In this document: in pieces, positions 1 to 9,775 of the stretch
Numbering within the stretch: position 1 is the stretch's first letter
Layout of the letters: every line of letters begins with the position of its first letter
NCBI GenBank assembly: GCA_020796225.1
Contig: CM036756.1
Span: 63,603,644 to 63,667,643 of the forward strand
Length of the DNA stretch: 64,000 nucleotides
Direction of reading: 5' to 3'
Origin: Arion vulgaris
Lineage: Eukaryota; Mollusca; Gastropoda; Stylommatophora; Arionidae
Position numbers and translations under genes: made by a program
The notes under the pieces: generated by a model
Seen by the model: only the letters and a program-made list of their open reading frames with translations
Databases searched by the model: none
Told to the model about the DNA's origin: nothing

Positions 1-1919
1 GATTATTAGAACATAGTATTCACTTGTTACATGAGCGTCCATTGTCTCCTGTACTTCACATGTGATTATTAGAACATAGTATTCACTTATTACATGAGCG
101 TCCATTGTCTCCTGTACTTCACATGTGATTATTAGAACGTAGTATTCACTTGTTACATGAGCGTCCATTGTCTCCTGTACTTCACATGTGATTATTAGAA
201 CATAGTATTCACTTGTTACATGAGCGTCCATTGTCTCCTGTACTTCACATGTGATTATTAGAACGCAGTATTCACTTGTTACATGAGCGTCCATTGTCTC
301 CTGTACTTCACATGTGATTATTAGAACATAGTATTCACTTGTTACATGAGCGTCCATTGTCTCCTGTACTTCACATGTGATTATTAGAACGTAGTATTCA
401 CTTATTACATGAGCGTCCATTGTCTCCTGTACTTCACATGTGATTATTAGAACATAGTATTCACTTGTTACATGAGCGTCCATTGTCTCCTGTACTTCAC
501 ATGTGATTATTAGAACATAGTATTCACTTGTTACATGAGCGTCCATTGTCTCCTGTACTTCACTAGTGATTATTAGAACGTAGTATTCACTTGTTACATG
601 AGCGTCCATTGTCTCCTGTACTTCACATGTGATTATTAGAACGCAGTATTCACTTGTTACATGAGCGTCCATTGTCTCCTGTACTTCACTAGTGATTATT
701 AGAACGTAGTATTCACTTGTTACATGAGCGTCCATTGTCTCCTGTACTTCACATGTGATTATTAGAACGTAGTATTCACTTGTTACATGAGCGTCCATTG
801 TCTCCTGTACTTCACATGTGATTATTAGAACATAGTATTCACTTGTTACATGAGCGTCCATTGTCTCCTGTACTTCACTAGTGATTATTAGAACATAGTA
901 TTCACTTGTTACATGAGCGTCCATTGTCTCCTGTACTTCACATGTGATTATTAGAACATAGTATTCACTTGTTACATGAGCGTCCATTGTCTCCTGTACT
1001 TCACATGTGATTATTAGAACATAGTATTCACTTGTTACATGAGCGTCCATTGTCTCCTGTACTTCACATGTGATTATTAGAACATAGTATTCACTTGTTA
1101 CATGAGTGTCCATTGTCTCCTGTACTTCACTAGTGATTATTAGAACGTAGTATTCACTTGTTACACGAGCGTCCATTGTCTCCTGTACTTCACATGTGAT
1201 TATTAGAACGCAGTATTCACTTGTTACATGAGCGTCCATTGTCTCCTGTACTTCACTAGTGATTATTAGAACATAGTATTCACTTGTTACATGAGCGTCC
1301 ATTGTCTCCTGTACTTCACATGTGATTATTAGAACGTAGTATTCACTTGTTACATGAGCGTCCATTGTCTCCTGTACTTCACATGTGATTATTAGAACAT
1401 AGTATTCACTTGTTACATGAGTGTCCATTGTCTCCTGTACTTCACTAGTGATTATTAGAACATAGTATTCACTTGTTACATGAGCGTCCATTGTCTCCTG
1501 TACTTCACATGTGATTATTAGAACGCAGTATTCACTTGTTACATGAGTGTCCATTGTCTCCTGTACTTCACATGTGATTATTAGAACATAGTATTCACTT
1601 GTTACATGAGCGTCCATTGTCTCCTGTATCACATGTATTATTAGAACGTAGTATTCACTTATTACATGAACGTCCATTGTCCCTGTACTTCATGTGATTA
1701 TTAGAACATAGTATTCACTTGTTACATGAGCGTCCATTGTCTCCTGTACTTCACATGTGATTATTAGAACGTAGTATTCACTTATTACATGAGCGTCCAT
1801 TGTCTCCTGTACTTCACATGTGATTATTAGAACATAGTATTCACTTGTTACACGAGCGTCCATTGTCTCCTGTACTTCACTAGTGATTATTAGAACGCAG
1901 TATTCACTTGTTACATGAG
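1..1919. repeat. 63-bp satellite array, about 30 copies
   Basis: Near-perfect head-to-tail units of 63 bp, each starting GATTATTAGAAC and ending CTTCACATGT or CTTCACTAGT. Variation is confined to a few sites: AACATAG, AACGTAG or AACGCAG; CTTGTTAC or CTTATTAC; GAGCGTCC or GAGTGTCC; and the ACATGT/ACTAGT junction. One degenerate stretch lies near 1621-1695. The array runs off the left edge, so its true size is unknown. No reading frame spans it. Confidence 0.98.
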
Positions 1920-1934
1920 TTCTTCTTGATTTTG

Positions 1935-2140
1935 TACTGTTATTTATTCTTTTACGAGCCCGACTTGAACTCCAGACCGACGTTTTATTGTCCGTCGTCT
2001 ATAGGACTAGTAACACGATCTCACCTACACTTAGATCAGGGAACTCTGGAGAACTATCATTGATCGCTCCATAAGGGAGAGAGCCGAGTACATTTGGAAC
2101 GGGAGGCGAATATCTAACCGCTACGCAGCAGAGATCACAT
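1935..2140 (-). mobile_element. SINE-1 copy, 5' part
   Basis: On the minus strand this reads a tRNA-like head followed by the SINE-1 body, including the conserved block around CCTGATCTAAGTGTAGG and CTAGTCCTATAG. The same body occurs at 5460-5885 and 53430-53850. The 3' part is missing here. It lies directly beside the 63-bp satellite. Confidence 0.75.
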
Positions 2141-2147
2141 AAATTCA

Positions 2148-2866
2148 TTGCAAACATTACAAATCAAATCATCATCATCAGGTGCCGTCTCCACATCGAA
2201 GGTTGGCTGCAATGAATCTCCAGCATCCTCTGTCTTTCGTCATGGCGTTGCACACTGCCAGACTGTAACCTGTCCATTTCTTAAAGTTTCCTCCCACTTA
2301 TCTCTCGGTCTTCCTCTTGCTCTTCCGCCCTCAACTTTCCCTCTAGTAAATGTTTTATCATGGTGTCATGTCTTTTATGTGCCCAAAATACTTTACTTGT
2401 CTGAATTTTATTTCTCTTAATAATTGTTTCTTCATGCCTAGTTTTCCTAAAACTTGTTTATTTGTCTGTTTTTCTGTCCATGAAACTCTGCCTATTCTTC
2501 TATATATCCACATCTCAAATGCATCAATTCTGTCTTCTAACTGCTTGTTCATTGTCCATGTTTCCGAGCCATATATTAATATACGATTTATATAGCATTT
2601 AATCATTCTCACTTTTAGCCTGTTTGTAATTTGTTTGGATGTCAGTAACTTTCTCATACTATTGAAATTATCCTTGGCCATTCCTATTCTCTTTTAATTT
2701 CTGTTATACATCTGCCATCATCTGTTATCATCTGACCAAGATATAAGAAGCTTTTTACTTGATGTAGTAATTCTCCATGTATTTTTATATTCATTTTAGG
2801 TTTTTCCATTTCCTTGTTGATTACCATAGTTCTTGTTTTCTGTATGTTAATGTCTAATCCATACAA
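2148..2866 (-). mobile_element. LINE-A 3' end, broken RT thumb and C-terminal region
   Basis: The minus strand reads, in order, an RT thumb segment (INIQKTRTMVI, then FLYLGQMITDDGR at about 2684-2866) and a C-terminal segment (IYGSETWTMNKQLEDRIDAF, then IYRRIGRVSWTEKQTN, then VKYFGHI at about 2358-2681). A RGRPRDKWEETLRNG-like stretch lies in a third frame near 2280-2340. This order is typical of endonuclease/RT LINEs of the kind ending in (TGATGA)n, and the ATCATCATCATC at 2166-2179 is that tail. At least two frame breaks make it a pseudogene. A second copy with the same 3' end is at 27880-28556. Confidence 0.85.
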
Positions 2867-2867
2867 A

Positions 2868-3022
2868 TCAAATTACTGCAACATATTTTCACCATTTTCT
2901 AAATTACATTGGGAACGTGCCGGTGCTATGAAGTTATGTGTAAAACAAATAGATTTGATCACACATTGCTGCGCACCGAAGTGCAATGATGATGATGTCT
3001 TATCAATCAATCATTTAGCTAG
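2868..3022 (+). mobile_element. SINE-1 copy, 3' part
   Basis: Matches the last 150 bp of SINE-1: a TATTTTCACCAT start, the GTGCAATGATGATGATG segment and a TCAATCAATC end, as at 5740-5885 and 53690-53850. It is opposite in orientation to the 5' fragment at 1935-2140, so the two are not halves of one copy. Confidence 0.75.
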
Positions 3023-3285
3023 TTTGGTCGACTTTTGTTGAGGTTTGACAATGGAAACGTCATGATTATCATGCAAATAAATGTTATCAAGACTATCATT
3101 CTTGGTATGTTAAAAAATATTTTTATAAGAAAGCTTACTTTCTGCTTTCTTAAGCTTTTTGTAAGATTTTTTATTTCAACAAATCTTATGCTTTAATATT
3201 TTTTAAATTTATTTTAATGCTTTTTTTTAAATAAAAAGCTTACTTTCTGCATGGAACTGCAAGTTATATAGTGTTAAAACTTCTT
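3023..3285. other. AT-rich stretch, nothing recognised
   Basis: Very AT-rich. A short imperfect direct repeat (AAGCTTACTTTCTGC at about 3131 and 3236) is the only structure seen. Confidence 0.5.
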
Positions 3286-3530
3286 TCTTTTGTCGTCACA
3301 CTGCTACCGGGTTGTTGCCATTGTCGTGGTTTTCTGTTTTTGTATTCGCTGTTCTGTTGGCTTGGGTGATTGTTATTTTTGCTCTTTTACAGGATTCTGC
3401 TACGCCATCTACCCATCTTTTCCGTGGTCTTCCTCTTGCCTTCTTTCCTGATGTTCTGTTGTAGAAAACTCTGTTTACTGTAGAGTTTGGATGCATTCTT
3501 ATTAAGTGACCAAACCACTTCATTCTTTGT
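3286..3530 (-). mobile_element. LINE-C 3' end
   Basis: A 75-residue minus-strand frame (3296-3523) reads MKWFGHLIRMHPNS, then FYNRTSGKKARGRPRKRW, then AESCKRAKITITQA. This is the LINE C-terminal tail with the conserved WFGHxxRM and RGRPRKRW motifs. Two further copies are at 45075-45298 and 48764-49075. The 3' end on the minus strand is GTGTGACGACAAAAG followed by an AAG-rich tail, resembling the tails of SINE-3 and SINE-4. Confidence 0.9.
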
Positions 3531-4020
3531 TTAGTATTAAAACTAAATTACGAATTTTCAATTCAAATGTTATATCAATCCTAACATATGCTATCGAGAG
3601 TTGGAAAATGACTAAAGATATAGAAAGCAAGTTGAATGCATTTGAATATAGATGTCTGCGAAAAATAATGAATATAAAATGGAATGAATTCAAGAGAAGG
3701 GATGAAATCAGAGAAATATCTGGTCAACTACTAGGAACAACTGTTATAAGAAAGAGAAGATGGAGATATGTTGAGCACACCTTGAGGAGAAATGATCAAC
3801 GAATATCAAAGCAGGCATTGAAGTGAGATGCAAAGGGTTCAAGAAAGAGAGGACGACCTAAGGAGACCCTGAAACGAACTTTGCTGAGAGAGGCAAGAAA
3901 TATCGGGCTCAGTTCCATGGAGGAGATTGAGCGAGTTGCCCATGATAGAGCGGTATGAATAAATTGCTTGCATGCCCTATCTAACGTATAACGGTACGAG
4001 AGGAATTATTATAATTATAT
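3500..4020 (+). mobile_element. LINE-B 3' end, broken
   Basis: A 106-residue frame (3506-3826) reads FSIKTKLRIFNSNV, then SILTYAIESWKMTKDIESKL, then RCLRKIMNIKW, then TTVIRKRRWRYVEHTLRR. After a stop at 3824-3826 the tail continues in the same style (RGRP-like, ERVAHDRAV). The 3' end is ACGGTACGAGAGGAATTATT, shared with copies at 9230-9775, 30645-30920 and 63725-64000. The alternation of RT thumb and basic C-terminal motifs is diagnostic of LINE tails. It overlaps the LINE-C end by about 30 bp. Confidence 0.88.
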
Positions 4021-4024
4021 ATAT

Positions 4025-5439
4025 ACGAGGCGTGTTCAAATGAAAACGGGACTTGTGGATTTTTTTTTAAAAGTATCATTCGCAAATTAACAGTTTCAAC
4101 GGAATTAAACAAAGCAACCACTTGTGAATAAGAATGCACCTGGGTTCATCAGAAAAATATCCGTATGCATTTAGGCAAGCATCCCACTGTTTAGGTAGAC
4201 GTCGAATGCCGTCCGAGAAAAAGGTGCGTGGCTGCTCACTGAACCATGTGGTCACCGCTGTCTTCAAGTCTGCGTCGCTGTTGAATCGCTGTCCCTTTAG
4301 TGCTTTCTTCAACGGTCCGAACAAATGGAAATCACACGGGGACAAATCGGAACTATAGACTGGGTGATGAAGAACTTCCCAATTCTTCTTTGCCAATGTT
4401 TCCTGCACAATTTTTGCGACGTGCGGACGAGCGTTGTCGTGGAGAAGAATCACATCTTGAGAAAGCTTGCCTGGTCGCTTAGCCTTGATGGCCTTATGCA
4501 GCTTGCCTAAAGTGTCTTTATAATGGGCGGCATTGATGTTGACACCAGGTTCCTTAAAATTGGCCAACAAAAGCCCTTCATGGTCAAAAATTCGTTCACC
4601 ATAACCTTCCCAGCAGAAACCTGTGTCTTGAATTTTTGGGTTTTGGTGAACCTGGATGTTTCCATTGCATGCTGTCAATTTTGCTGCTCGGTTCATAGTG
4701 GTGGCACCACGATTCATCACCTGCCACAATGCTCAACAGAAATGCATCACCCTCTGTCCTGTAACGCATCAAGTTGTTCAAACTCTACCCCATCCGTTCT
4801 TCCTTATGGTGGTCAGTCAACATCCGTGGGACCCACTGTGAACACACCTTCCGATAGTTCAATTTCTTCCGAACAACCATGTGGGCTGACCCAATTGACA
4901 TATGGAATTCTTCTGCAAGCGAACGAATGCTCCGACGACGATCAGTCAGTACTACTTTATCAAGCAAGGCTATGGCTTCTTCTGTTGCAACAATATGCGC
5001 TTGACCTGGCCGTGCAAGATCTGCTGACAACGCTCGTCCGCACGTCGCATAAATTGTGCAGGAAACATTGGCAAAGAAGAATTGGGAAGTTCTTCATCAC
5101 CCAGTCTATAGTCCTGATTTATCCCGTGTGATTTCCATTTGTTCGGACCGTTGAAGAAAGCACTAAAGGGACAGCGATTCAACAGCGACACAGACGTGAA
5201 GACAGCGGTGACAACATGGTTCAGTGAGCAGCCACGCACCTTTTTCTCGGACGGCATTCGACGTCTACCTAAACAGTGGGATGCTTGCCTAAATGCATAC
5301 GGAGATTTTTTCTGATGAACCCAGGTGCATTCTTATTCACAAGTGGTTGCTTTGTTTAATTCCGTTGAAACTGTTAATTTGCGTATGATACTTTTTAAAT
5401 AAATCCACAAGTCCGTTTTCATTTGAAACACGCCTCGTT
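4025..5439 (-). mobile_element. Palindromic mariner-like element, DD34D
   Basis: Terminal inverted repeats read CGAGGCGTGTTCAAATGAAA from 4026 and, reversed, from 5437. The C-terminal two thirds of a mariner transposase are read on the minus strand: GDESWCHHYEP (about 4730), HDNARPHVAKIV (about 4440) and YSSDLSPCDFHLF (about 4340). Counting between the second and third acidic residues gives 34, so DD34D. The frame shifts near 4665 and again near 4783. The N-terminal helix-turn-helix part is missing. In its place, 5020-5437 is an inverted second copy of the 3' end (4026-4438), making the element a large hairpin with both ends derived from the same terminus. It is a dead copy. Confidence 0.9.
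4076..5030 (-). pseudogene. Mariner transposase pseudogene
   Basis: Read on the minus strand. The upstream segment 4785-5030 covers the second DNA-binding half (LLDKVVLTDRRRSIRSLAEE, then VCSQWVPRML). The segment at 4596-4781 carries the first catalytic D in VAGDESWCHHYEP. The segment at 4076-4729 (217 residues) carries the DD34D pair and the KGQRF and WFSEQPRTFFSDGI C-terminal motifs. Family transposases are about 340-350 residues, and roughly the first 60 are absent because the inverted duplication begins there. Frame breaks near 4665 and 4783 mean no active protein. The plus-strand frame at 4523-5131 is a shadow of this gene. Confidence 0.9.
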
Positions 5440-5460
5440 ATATATATATATATATATATG
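5440..5460. repeat. (TA)n microsatellite
   Basis: A run of alternating TA directly after the mariner end. The target was probably an AT repeat, because ATATAT also precedes the left end at 4017-4025. Confidence 0.8.
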
Positions 5461-5883
5461 GAGTCTCTTTGGCGTAAAGATTAGGTGCTCGCTACTCGTT
5501 CCAAAGTTACTGGGTTCCCTCTCTCGTACAGCAATCGGGATATTTTTTTCAAAGATCTCTGACCTCAGTGTAGTTGAGATCGAGTTCCTAGTCCTATCGG
5601 ATTTAGTCGGTAAATGTATGTCCCGTGTTCGTTGAACACGTACACGAATCCCTAGTCAGTTTAAAATGGAGAAGAGCAGGCTGGAAAGCCGTTGCCCGGG
5701 AATAATTATTTACAAAGATTAGTAAATAAAATTCCTAGAAAATATTTTCCCCATCTAAATTACATTTGGGACCGTCGTCTGTGGTACGGAGTTCATGCAC
5801 TGTCGATAAGACTTCCTGTGTGAGAAAGAGATCGGAGAGCAGATGATTACTCATCGAAGTGTAATGATAGTCCTATCAATCAA

Positions 5884-5885
<2 letters not shown>
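5460..5885 (+). mobile_element. SINE-1 copy, near full length
   Basis: A tRNA-like head (GTCTCTTTGGCG, then ACTGGGTTCCC as a weak box B) is followed by the body ACCTCAGTGTAGTTGAGATC, GAGTTCCTAGTCCTATCGG and AAGAGCAGGCTGGAAAGCCG, then an AATAAAATTCCTA segment. The 3' region ends in AATGATAGTCCTATCAATCA. The order matches 53430-53850 closely. Confidence 0.85.
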
Positions 5886-5887
<2 letters not shown>

Positions 5888-5914
<27 letters not shown>

Positions 5915-5918
5915 CAAT
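5888..5918. repeat. (TA)n microsatellite
   Basis: About 14 TA units immediately after the SINE-1 tail. Confidence 0.85.
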
Positions 5919-5994
5919 CTTGTGTCGTCTTCACCAACTCTTCCCTTATCAACAGCTCAACTTTCTATATCCCCCAAAATCCTCCAAAACCACA

Positions 5995-6222
5995 CCAGTC
6001 GTTACTGTCTGTAGTACCGCTTTTTATTGCGGTGTAGGACAGGTGGGATGAGATCCTGACGAACGTAATGGCCGCATGGCTAGTACAGTCGCCACGAAGA
6101 TTTTCAGGTTAGGATTTTTCATTTATTCTCACAACAGAAAAAAATCCTTGGCCTTACCGTGAATTGAACACTAGTCTCACGCATGGGAACCGCGCTCTCA
6201 TCCATTCAACCAGACTGCTTCT
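5995..6222 (-). mobile_element. SINE-9 copy
   Basis: On the minus strand it starts with a tRNA-like head (CTGGTTGAATGGATGAGAGC) followed by a box-B-like GTGTTCAATTCACGG, then a body containing CTAGCCATGCGGCCATTACG. A plus-strand copy is at 30425-30640. The last part recurs at 51855-51930. Confidence 0.75.
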
Positions 6223-6580
6223 CCAACTTTCTATTAATTATGTTTAAATTAATATTACTTGTCTCTGCCCTTCATTTGTATTTGTCTTAAATTATTGTTT
6301 TACTGGAGTACATGTATGTTGTTTCAATACTTCCCACATACAAAAAAAGTATATTTCTTAAAGCCAGTAACGTTATATTTATTTATGTTTTTTGTCTCTT
6401 CCAGTTCGTTTCAACTACCGTCACTCAAACCTTGTTTTGCTAGTGTATGTTGGAACTTTGTGTTTATTCTTCTACTGTTCTATACCTAGATTCTAACTAC
6501 CAGGAAGAAATGTTCACAAAACTGTTCTAGCAATTTCTCTGCTAACAATAAAATATTTAAAAGAAAAGAAATTAAAGTTA
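6223..6580. other. AT-rich, nothing recognised
   Basis: T-rich DNA with a short open frame that has no recognisable motif. I see no repeat family member here. Confidence 0.5.
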
Positions 6581-7408
6581 TAACATAAATAACGCAATGT
6601 TTTTAGCCCTAAGACTAGTTTTTTTAACATAAATAACACAAAGTTTTTAGCCCTAAGACTAGTTTTTTTAACATAAATAACAATGTTTTTAGCCCTAAGA
6701 CTAGTTTTTTTAACATAAATAACGCAATGTTTTTAGCCCTAAGACTAGTTTTTTTAACATAAATAACACAAAGTTTTTAGCCCTAAGACTAGTTTTTTTA
6801 ACATAAATAACACAATGTTTTTAGCCCTAAGACTAGTTTTTTTAACATAAATAACACAATGTTTTTAGCCCTAAGACTAGTTTTTTTAACATAAATAACA
6901 CAATGTTTTTAGCCCTAAGACTAGTTTTTTTAACATAAATAACACAATGTTTTTAGCCCTAAGACTAGTTTTTTAACATAAATAACACAATGTTTTTAGC
7001 CCCAAGACTAGTTTTTTAACATAAATAACACAATGTTTTTAGCCCTAAGACTAGTTTTTTTAACATAAATAACACAATGTTTTTAGCCCTAAGACTAGTT
7101 TTTTTAACATAAATAACACAATGTTTTTAGCACTAAGACTAGTTTTTTTAACATAAATAACACAATGTTTTTAGCCCTAAGACTAGTTTTTTTAACATAA
7201 ATAAACAATGTTTTTAGCTAAGACTAGTTTTTTAACATAAATAACACAATGTTTTTAGCCCAAGACTAGGTTTTTTTAACATAAATAACACAATGTTTTT
7301 AGCCCTAAGACTAGTTTTTTTAACATAAATAACACAATGTTTTTAGCCCTAAGACTAGTTTTTTTAACATAAATAACACAATGTTTTTAGCCCTAAGACT
7401 AGTTTTTT
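6581..7408. repeat. 44-bp minisatellite, about 19 copies
   Basis: Units of 44 bp built from AACATAAATAACACAATG, TTTTTAGCCCTAAGACTAG and a T run of 5-8. Variation is mainly T-run length and AACACAAAG versus AACGCAATG. Short deletions occur at 7200-7250. Confidence 0.97.
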
Positions 7409-7463
7409 AGATTGAAATCTGTTAATACAATGCTTCTGTCTATCTCTGACACTTCCTAGCAAT

Positions 7464-7760
7464 ATTTCTTGTCTGTCTTCCTTTATTTCTCTTTCTTTCA
7501 AACGATATTTCTTGTCTGTCTTCCTTTATTTCTATTTCTTTCAAACGATATTTCTTGTCTGTCTTCCTTTATTTCTCTTTCTTTCAAACGATATTTCTTG
7601 TCTGTCTTCCTTTATTTCTCTTTCTTTCAAACAGTATTTCTTATCTGTCTTTCGCTATTTTCTTATTTCCAGCCATATTGCTTAACTGTTGTATTCTACT
7701 TTTCTATCTTTCCATCCATATTGCTTAACTGTCTTCCGCTATTTCTCTTTCTTATTTATG
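7464..7760. repeat. 43-bp minisatellite with degenerate right flank
   Basis: Units starting ATTTCTTGTCTGTCTTCC recur at 7464, 7507, 7550, 7593 and 7636. Each is pyrimidine-rich and ends in TCTTTCAAACG. After about 7660 the period decays but TATTGCTTAACTGT still recurs twice. Confidence 0.9.
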
Positions 7761-8330
7761 TATATCGCTGTTCATCTCTTTTAGCTTTTTTTCCCTCTGA
7801 CCTAGTTCAGCCATCCATTCTCTCTGTCAACCATGTCTCTCTATTCATCTCCTTATGGGAGAGCATACATAAATTTCATGTTTCATCTACTGTATGTCCG
7901 TCCCTGCCATTTATTTCTCTGCATTCAATTTATATATAGTTTTTTTTTTTATACAAACCTCTATCATTCCATTTATCTTTTCATGTTCATATTTTCCTCT
8001 ATTTCTCTCTCATACAATCGCTTTCAATTTCTCTCATTTTATGCTTGTCCCTTCTATCCCTTTGTGTTCTTCTATCCCATACAATTTCTGCAGATGTACA
8101 AACACATGATCGACATAAATAATCGAGATCGTATTGAAAAGAATGAAACTTTAGAGCCTAAAATATGTTCAATATTTTTTTTTGTACGTTCTAAAATCCC
8201 TGTACTGGTATTGTTGAAATCATGTAGTTTCTGGAACACTTTGGTATCATTATATAATACATTTCCAATATTTTAGAGCTGCATTTCTAGCAGAGGCTCT
8301 CCAAATACGGTACATTTTTGTATGTCTAAA
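7761..8330. other. T-rich stretch, no gene recognised
   Basis: Overlapping open frames here (up to 147 residues) are low-complexity F/S/Y-rich translations of pyrimidine-rich DNA with no domain motif. I regard them as noise. Confidence 0.55.
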
Positions 8331-8375
8331 ATCATAATCATCATCACATAGCTTGTCCTGTGCAGAACTTTGCCA
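8331..8375 (-). mobile_element. LINE-T 3' tip
   Basis: The minus strand reads GCAAAGTTCTGCACAGGACA then AGCTATGTGATGATGATG. This matches the extreme 3' end of LINE-T at 9130-9165 (AAGTTCTGCTTAGGACAAGC, then TTGATGATGATGC). Only the last 40 bp are present. Confidence 0.65.
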
Positions 8376-8465
8376 CCTAGTCGCCTTTTACGACATGCGT
8401 GGCAGGTAACAGTGGTTGTATTCTATACACCCCAATTTTGGGCCCCGATAACCATCGGGCGCAGA
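8375..8465 (-). mobile_element. SINE-4 5' fragment
   Basis: The plus strand shows CGCCTTTTACGACATGCGTG, then GGTAACAGTGGTTGTATTC, then CACCCCAATTTTGGGCCCCG. This is the reverse complement of the SINE-4 head found at 15293-15360. Confidence 0.8.
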
Positions 8466-8469
8466 AATA

Positions 8470-9165
8470 ACTCAAAACCAAAGAAAACTGGATGATGTCA
8501 CACATAAGAATGAGAACATTGAAGTATTTTGGACATCTATAGAAAGAAGAAGGGTCAGAGAAGATCATTGTGGAAGAAAGCATCCCAAAACAAGGAGAAG
8601 ATGAAGACACAGAGAAGATCATTGTAAGAAAGATCCCAAAACAAGGAGAAGATGAAGACGACAGAGAAGCATCATGTGGAAAGCATCCGAAAAAGAGAAA
8701 TGAAGGACTGTTAGAGATTTGGAAAAGTTCCCAAACAAGAGAAGATGAAGACTACAAAAGTAGTCATTTAAAAAGCATAAAGCATAGGAAAAGTTGAAGT
8801 ACGGAGAAGATCATTGTGGAAGAAAGCATCCCAAAACAAGGAGAAGATGAAGACGACAGAGAAGATCATTGTGGAAGAAAGCATCCCAAAACAAGGAGAA
8901 GATGAAGACGACGGAGAAGATCATTGTGGAAGAAAGCATCCCAAAACAAGGAGAAGATGAAGACGACGGAGAAGATCATTGTAGAAGAAAGCATCCCAAA
9001 ACAAGGAGAAGATGAAGACGACGGAGAAGATCGATTCAGGGTTACCCGATTATTTGAGCATGGTGGCTGCAGATGCATTACATCTGGCATCTGAAAGAAA
9101 GAAATTCCGAAGGACTGTTAGGGTGGACAAGTTCTGCTTAGGACAAGCTACTTGATGATGATGCT
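8470..9165 (+). mobile_element. LINE-T 3' end containing a minisatellite
   Basis: The start reads like the LINE tail motif RTLKYFGHL followed by RKKGSEKI. The middle is a 55-bp tandem array (separate entry). The end (9040-9165) reads AADALHLASERKKFRRTV then FCLGQAT and a GATGATGATG tail, the usual C-terminus of such LINEs. Frames change between repeat units because 55 is not a multiple of three. Confidence 0.8.
8566..9030. repeat. 55-bp minisatellite inside LINE-T
   Basis: Exact 55-bp spacing of GCATCCCAAAACAAGGAGAA at 8826, 8881, 8936 and 8991, with diverged earlier units from about 8566. The unit encodes part of the basic LINE tail (KHPKTRRR-like), so it arose by duplication within the element. 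Confidence 0.9.
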
Positions 9166-9229
9166 GACTTCAATAATACGTCAGTTAGAGTTAATAGCTT
9201 TACTGTGTCTATGATGTTTGGCATAGTAC

Positions 9230-9775
9230 TGTTTTAAATTATGTTACGAATTGTCAAATCAACATCAGTTTTTCAGTCTAAATAAAATATGGAACTCCAT
9301 GTTATGTAGTTTTAAAACTAAATTTAACATGTTCAATCCTAGTATTGTATCAGTCCTAACATATGTCTGTGAGAGTTGGAAAATGTTTAAAGATATAGAA
9401 AGTAAGTTGAAGGTATTTGACAATAGATGTCTGCGAAAAATAATAAAGATGATATGGTACTAATTTAAGGGAAATGATAAAATCAGAAACATTTCTGATC
9501 AACCACTAGAAACAACAGTTATAAGAAAGAGAAGGTGGGGATATGTTGGACATACTCTGGGAAGAATGGATCAAAGACTCATAAAGCAGATATTAAAGTG
9601 GGAGACAAAGAGTTTAGGAACAAAAAGAGCTCTATGGTAACTGAAACTAACTTTACTGAGAAAGGCGAGAAAAATTTCATACAAGAAATTGAACAAGCTT
9701 CCCTGTATAAATCGGCATGGAGAATTTGCTTGCATACCTTATGTAAGGCATATCTCACGAGTGAAATATATATAT
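9230..9775 (+). mobile_element. LINE-B 3' end, second copy
   Basis: Reads FKTKFNMFNPSIVSVLTYV, then ESWKMFKDIESKLKVF, then RCLRKIIKMIW. After a stop near 9461-9463 it continues in another frame with TTVIRKRRWGYVGHTLGRM (about 9515-9570) and a basic tail. Length and order match 3500-4020, and it ends in an ATATATAT-rich tail. Broken by stops. Confidence 0.88.

Noticed and set aside
1..1919. Possible CRISPR array
   Set aside because: The whole 63-bp unit is repeated, with no unique spacers, and the sequence is clearly eukaryotic.
1935..3022. Reading the SINE-1 pieces at 1935-2140 and 2868-3022 as one copy split by LINE-A
   Set aside because: The two pieces are in opposite orientation and no target duplication joins them.
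4523..5131. 202-residue plus-strand frame
   Set aside because: Antisense shadow of the mariner transposase plus the inverted arm.
7469..8276. Plus-strand frames of 156 and 147 residues rich in F, S, Y and L
   Set aside because: Translation of a pyrimidine-rich minisatellite and its T-rich flank; no domain or membrane-protein pattern beyond composition.
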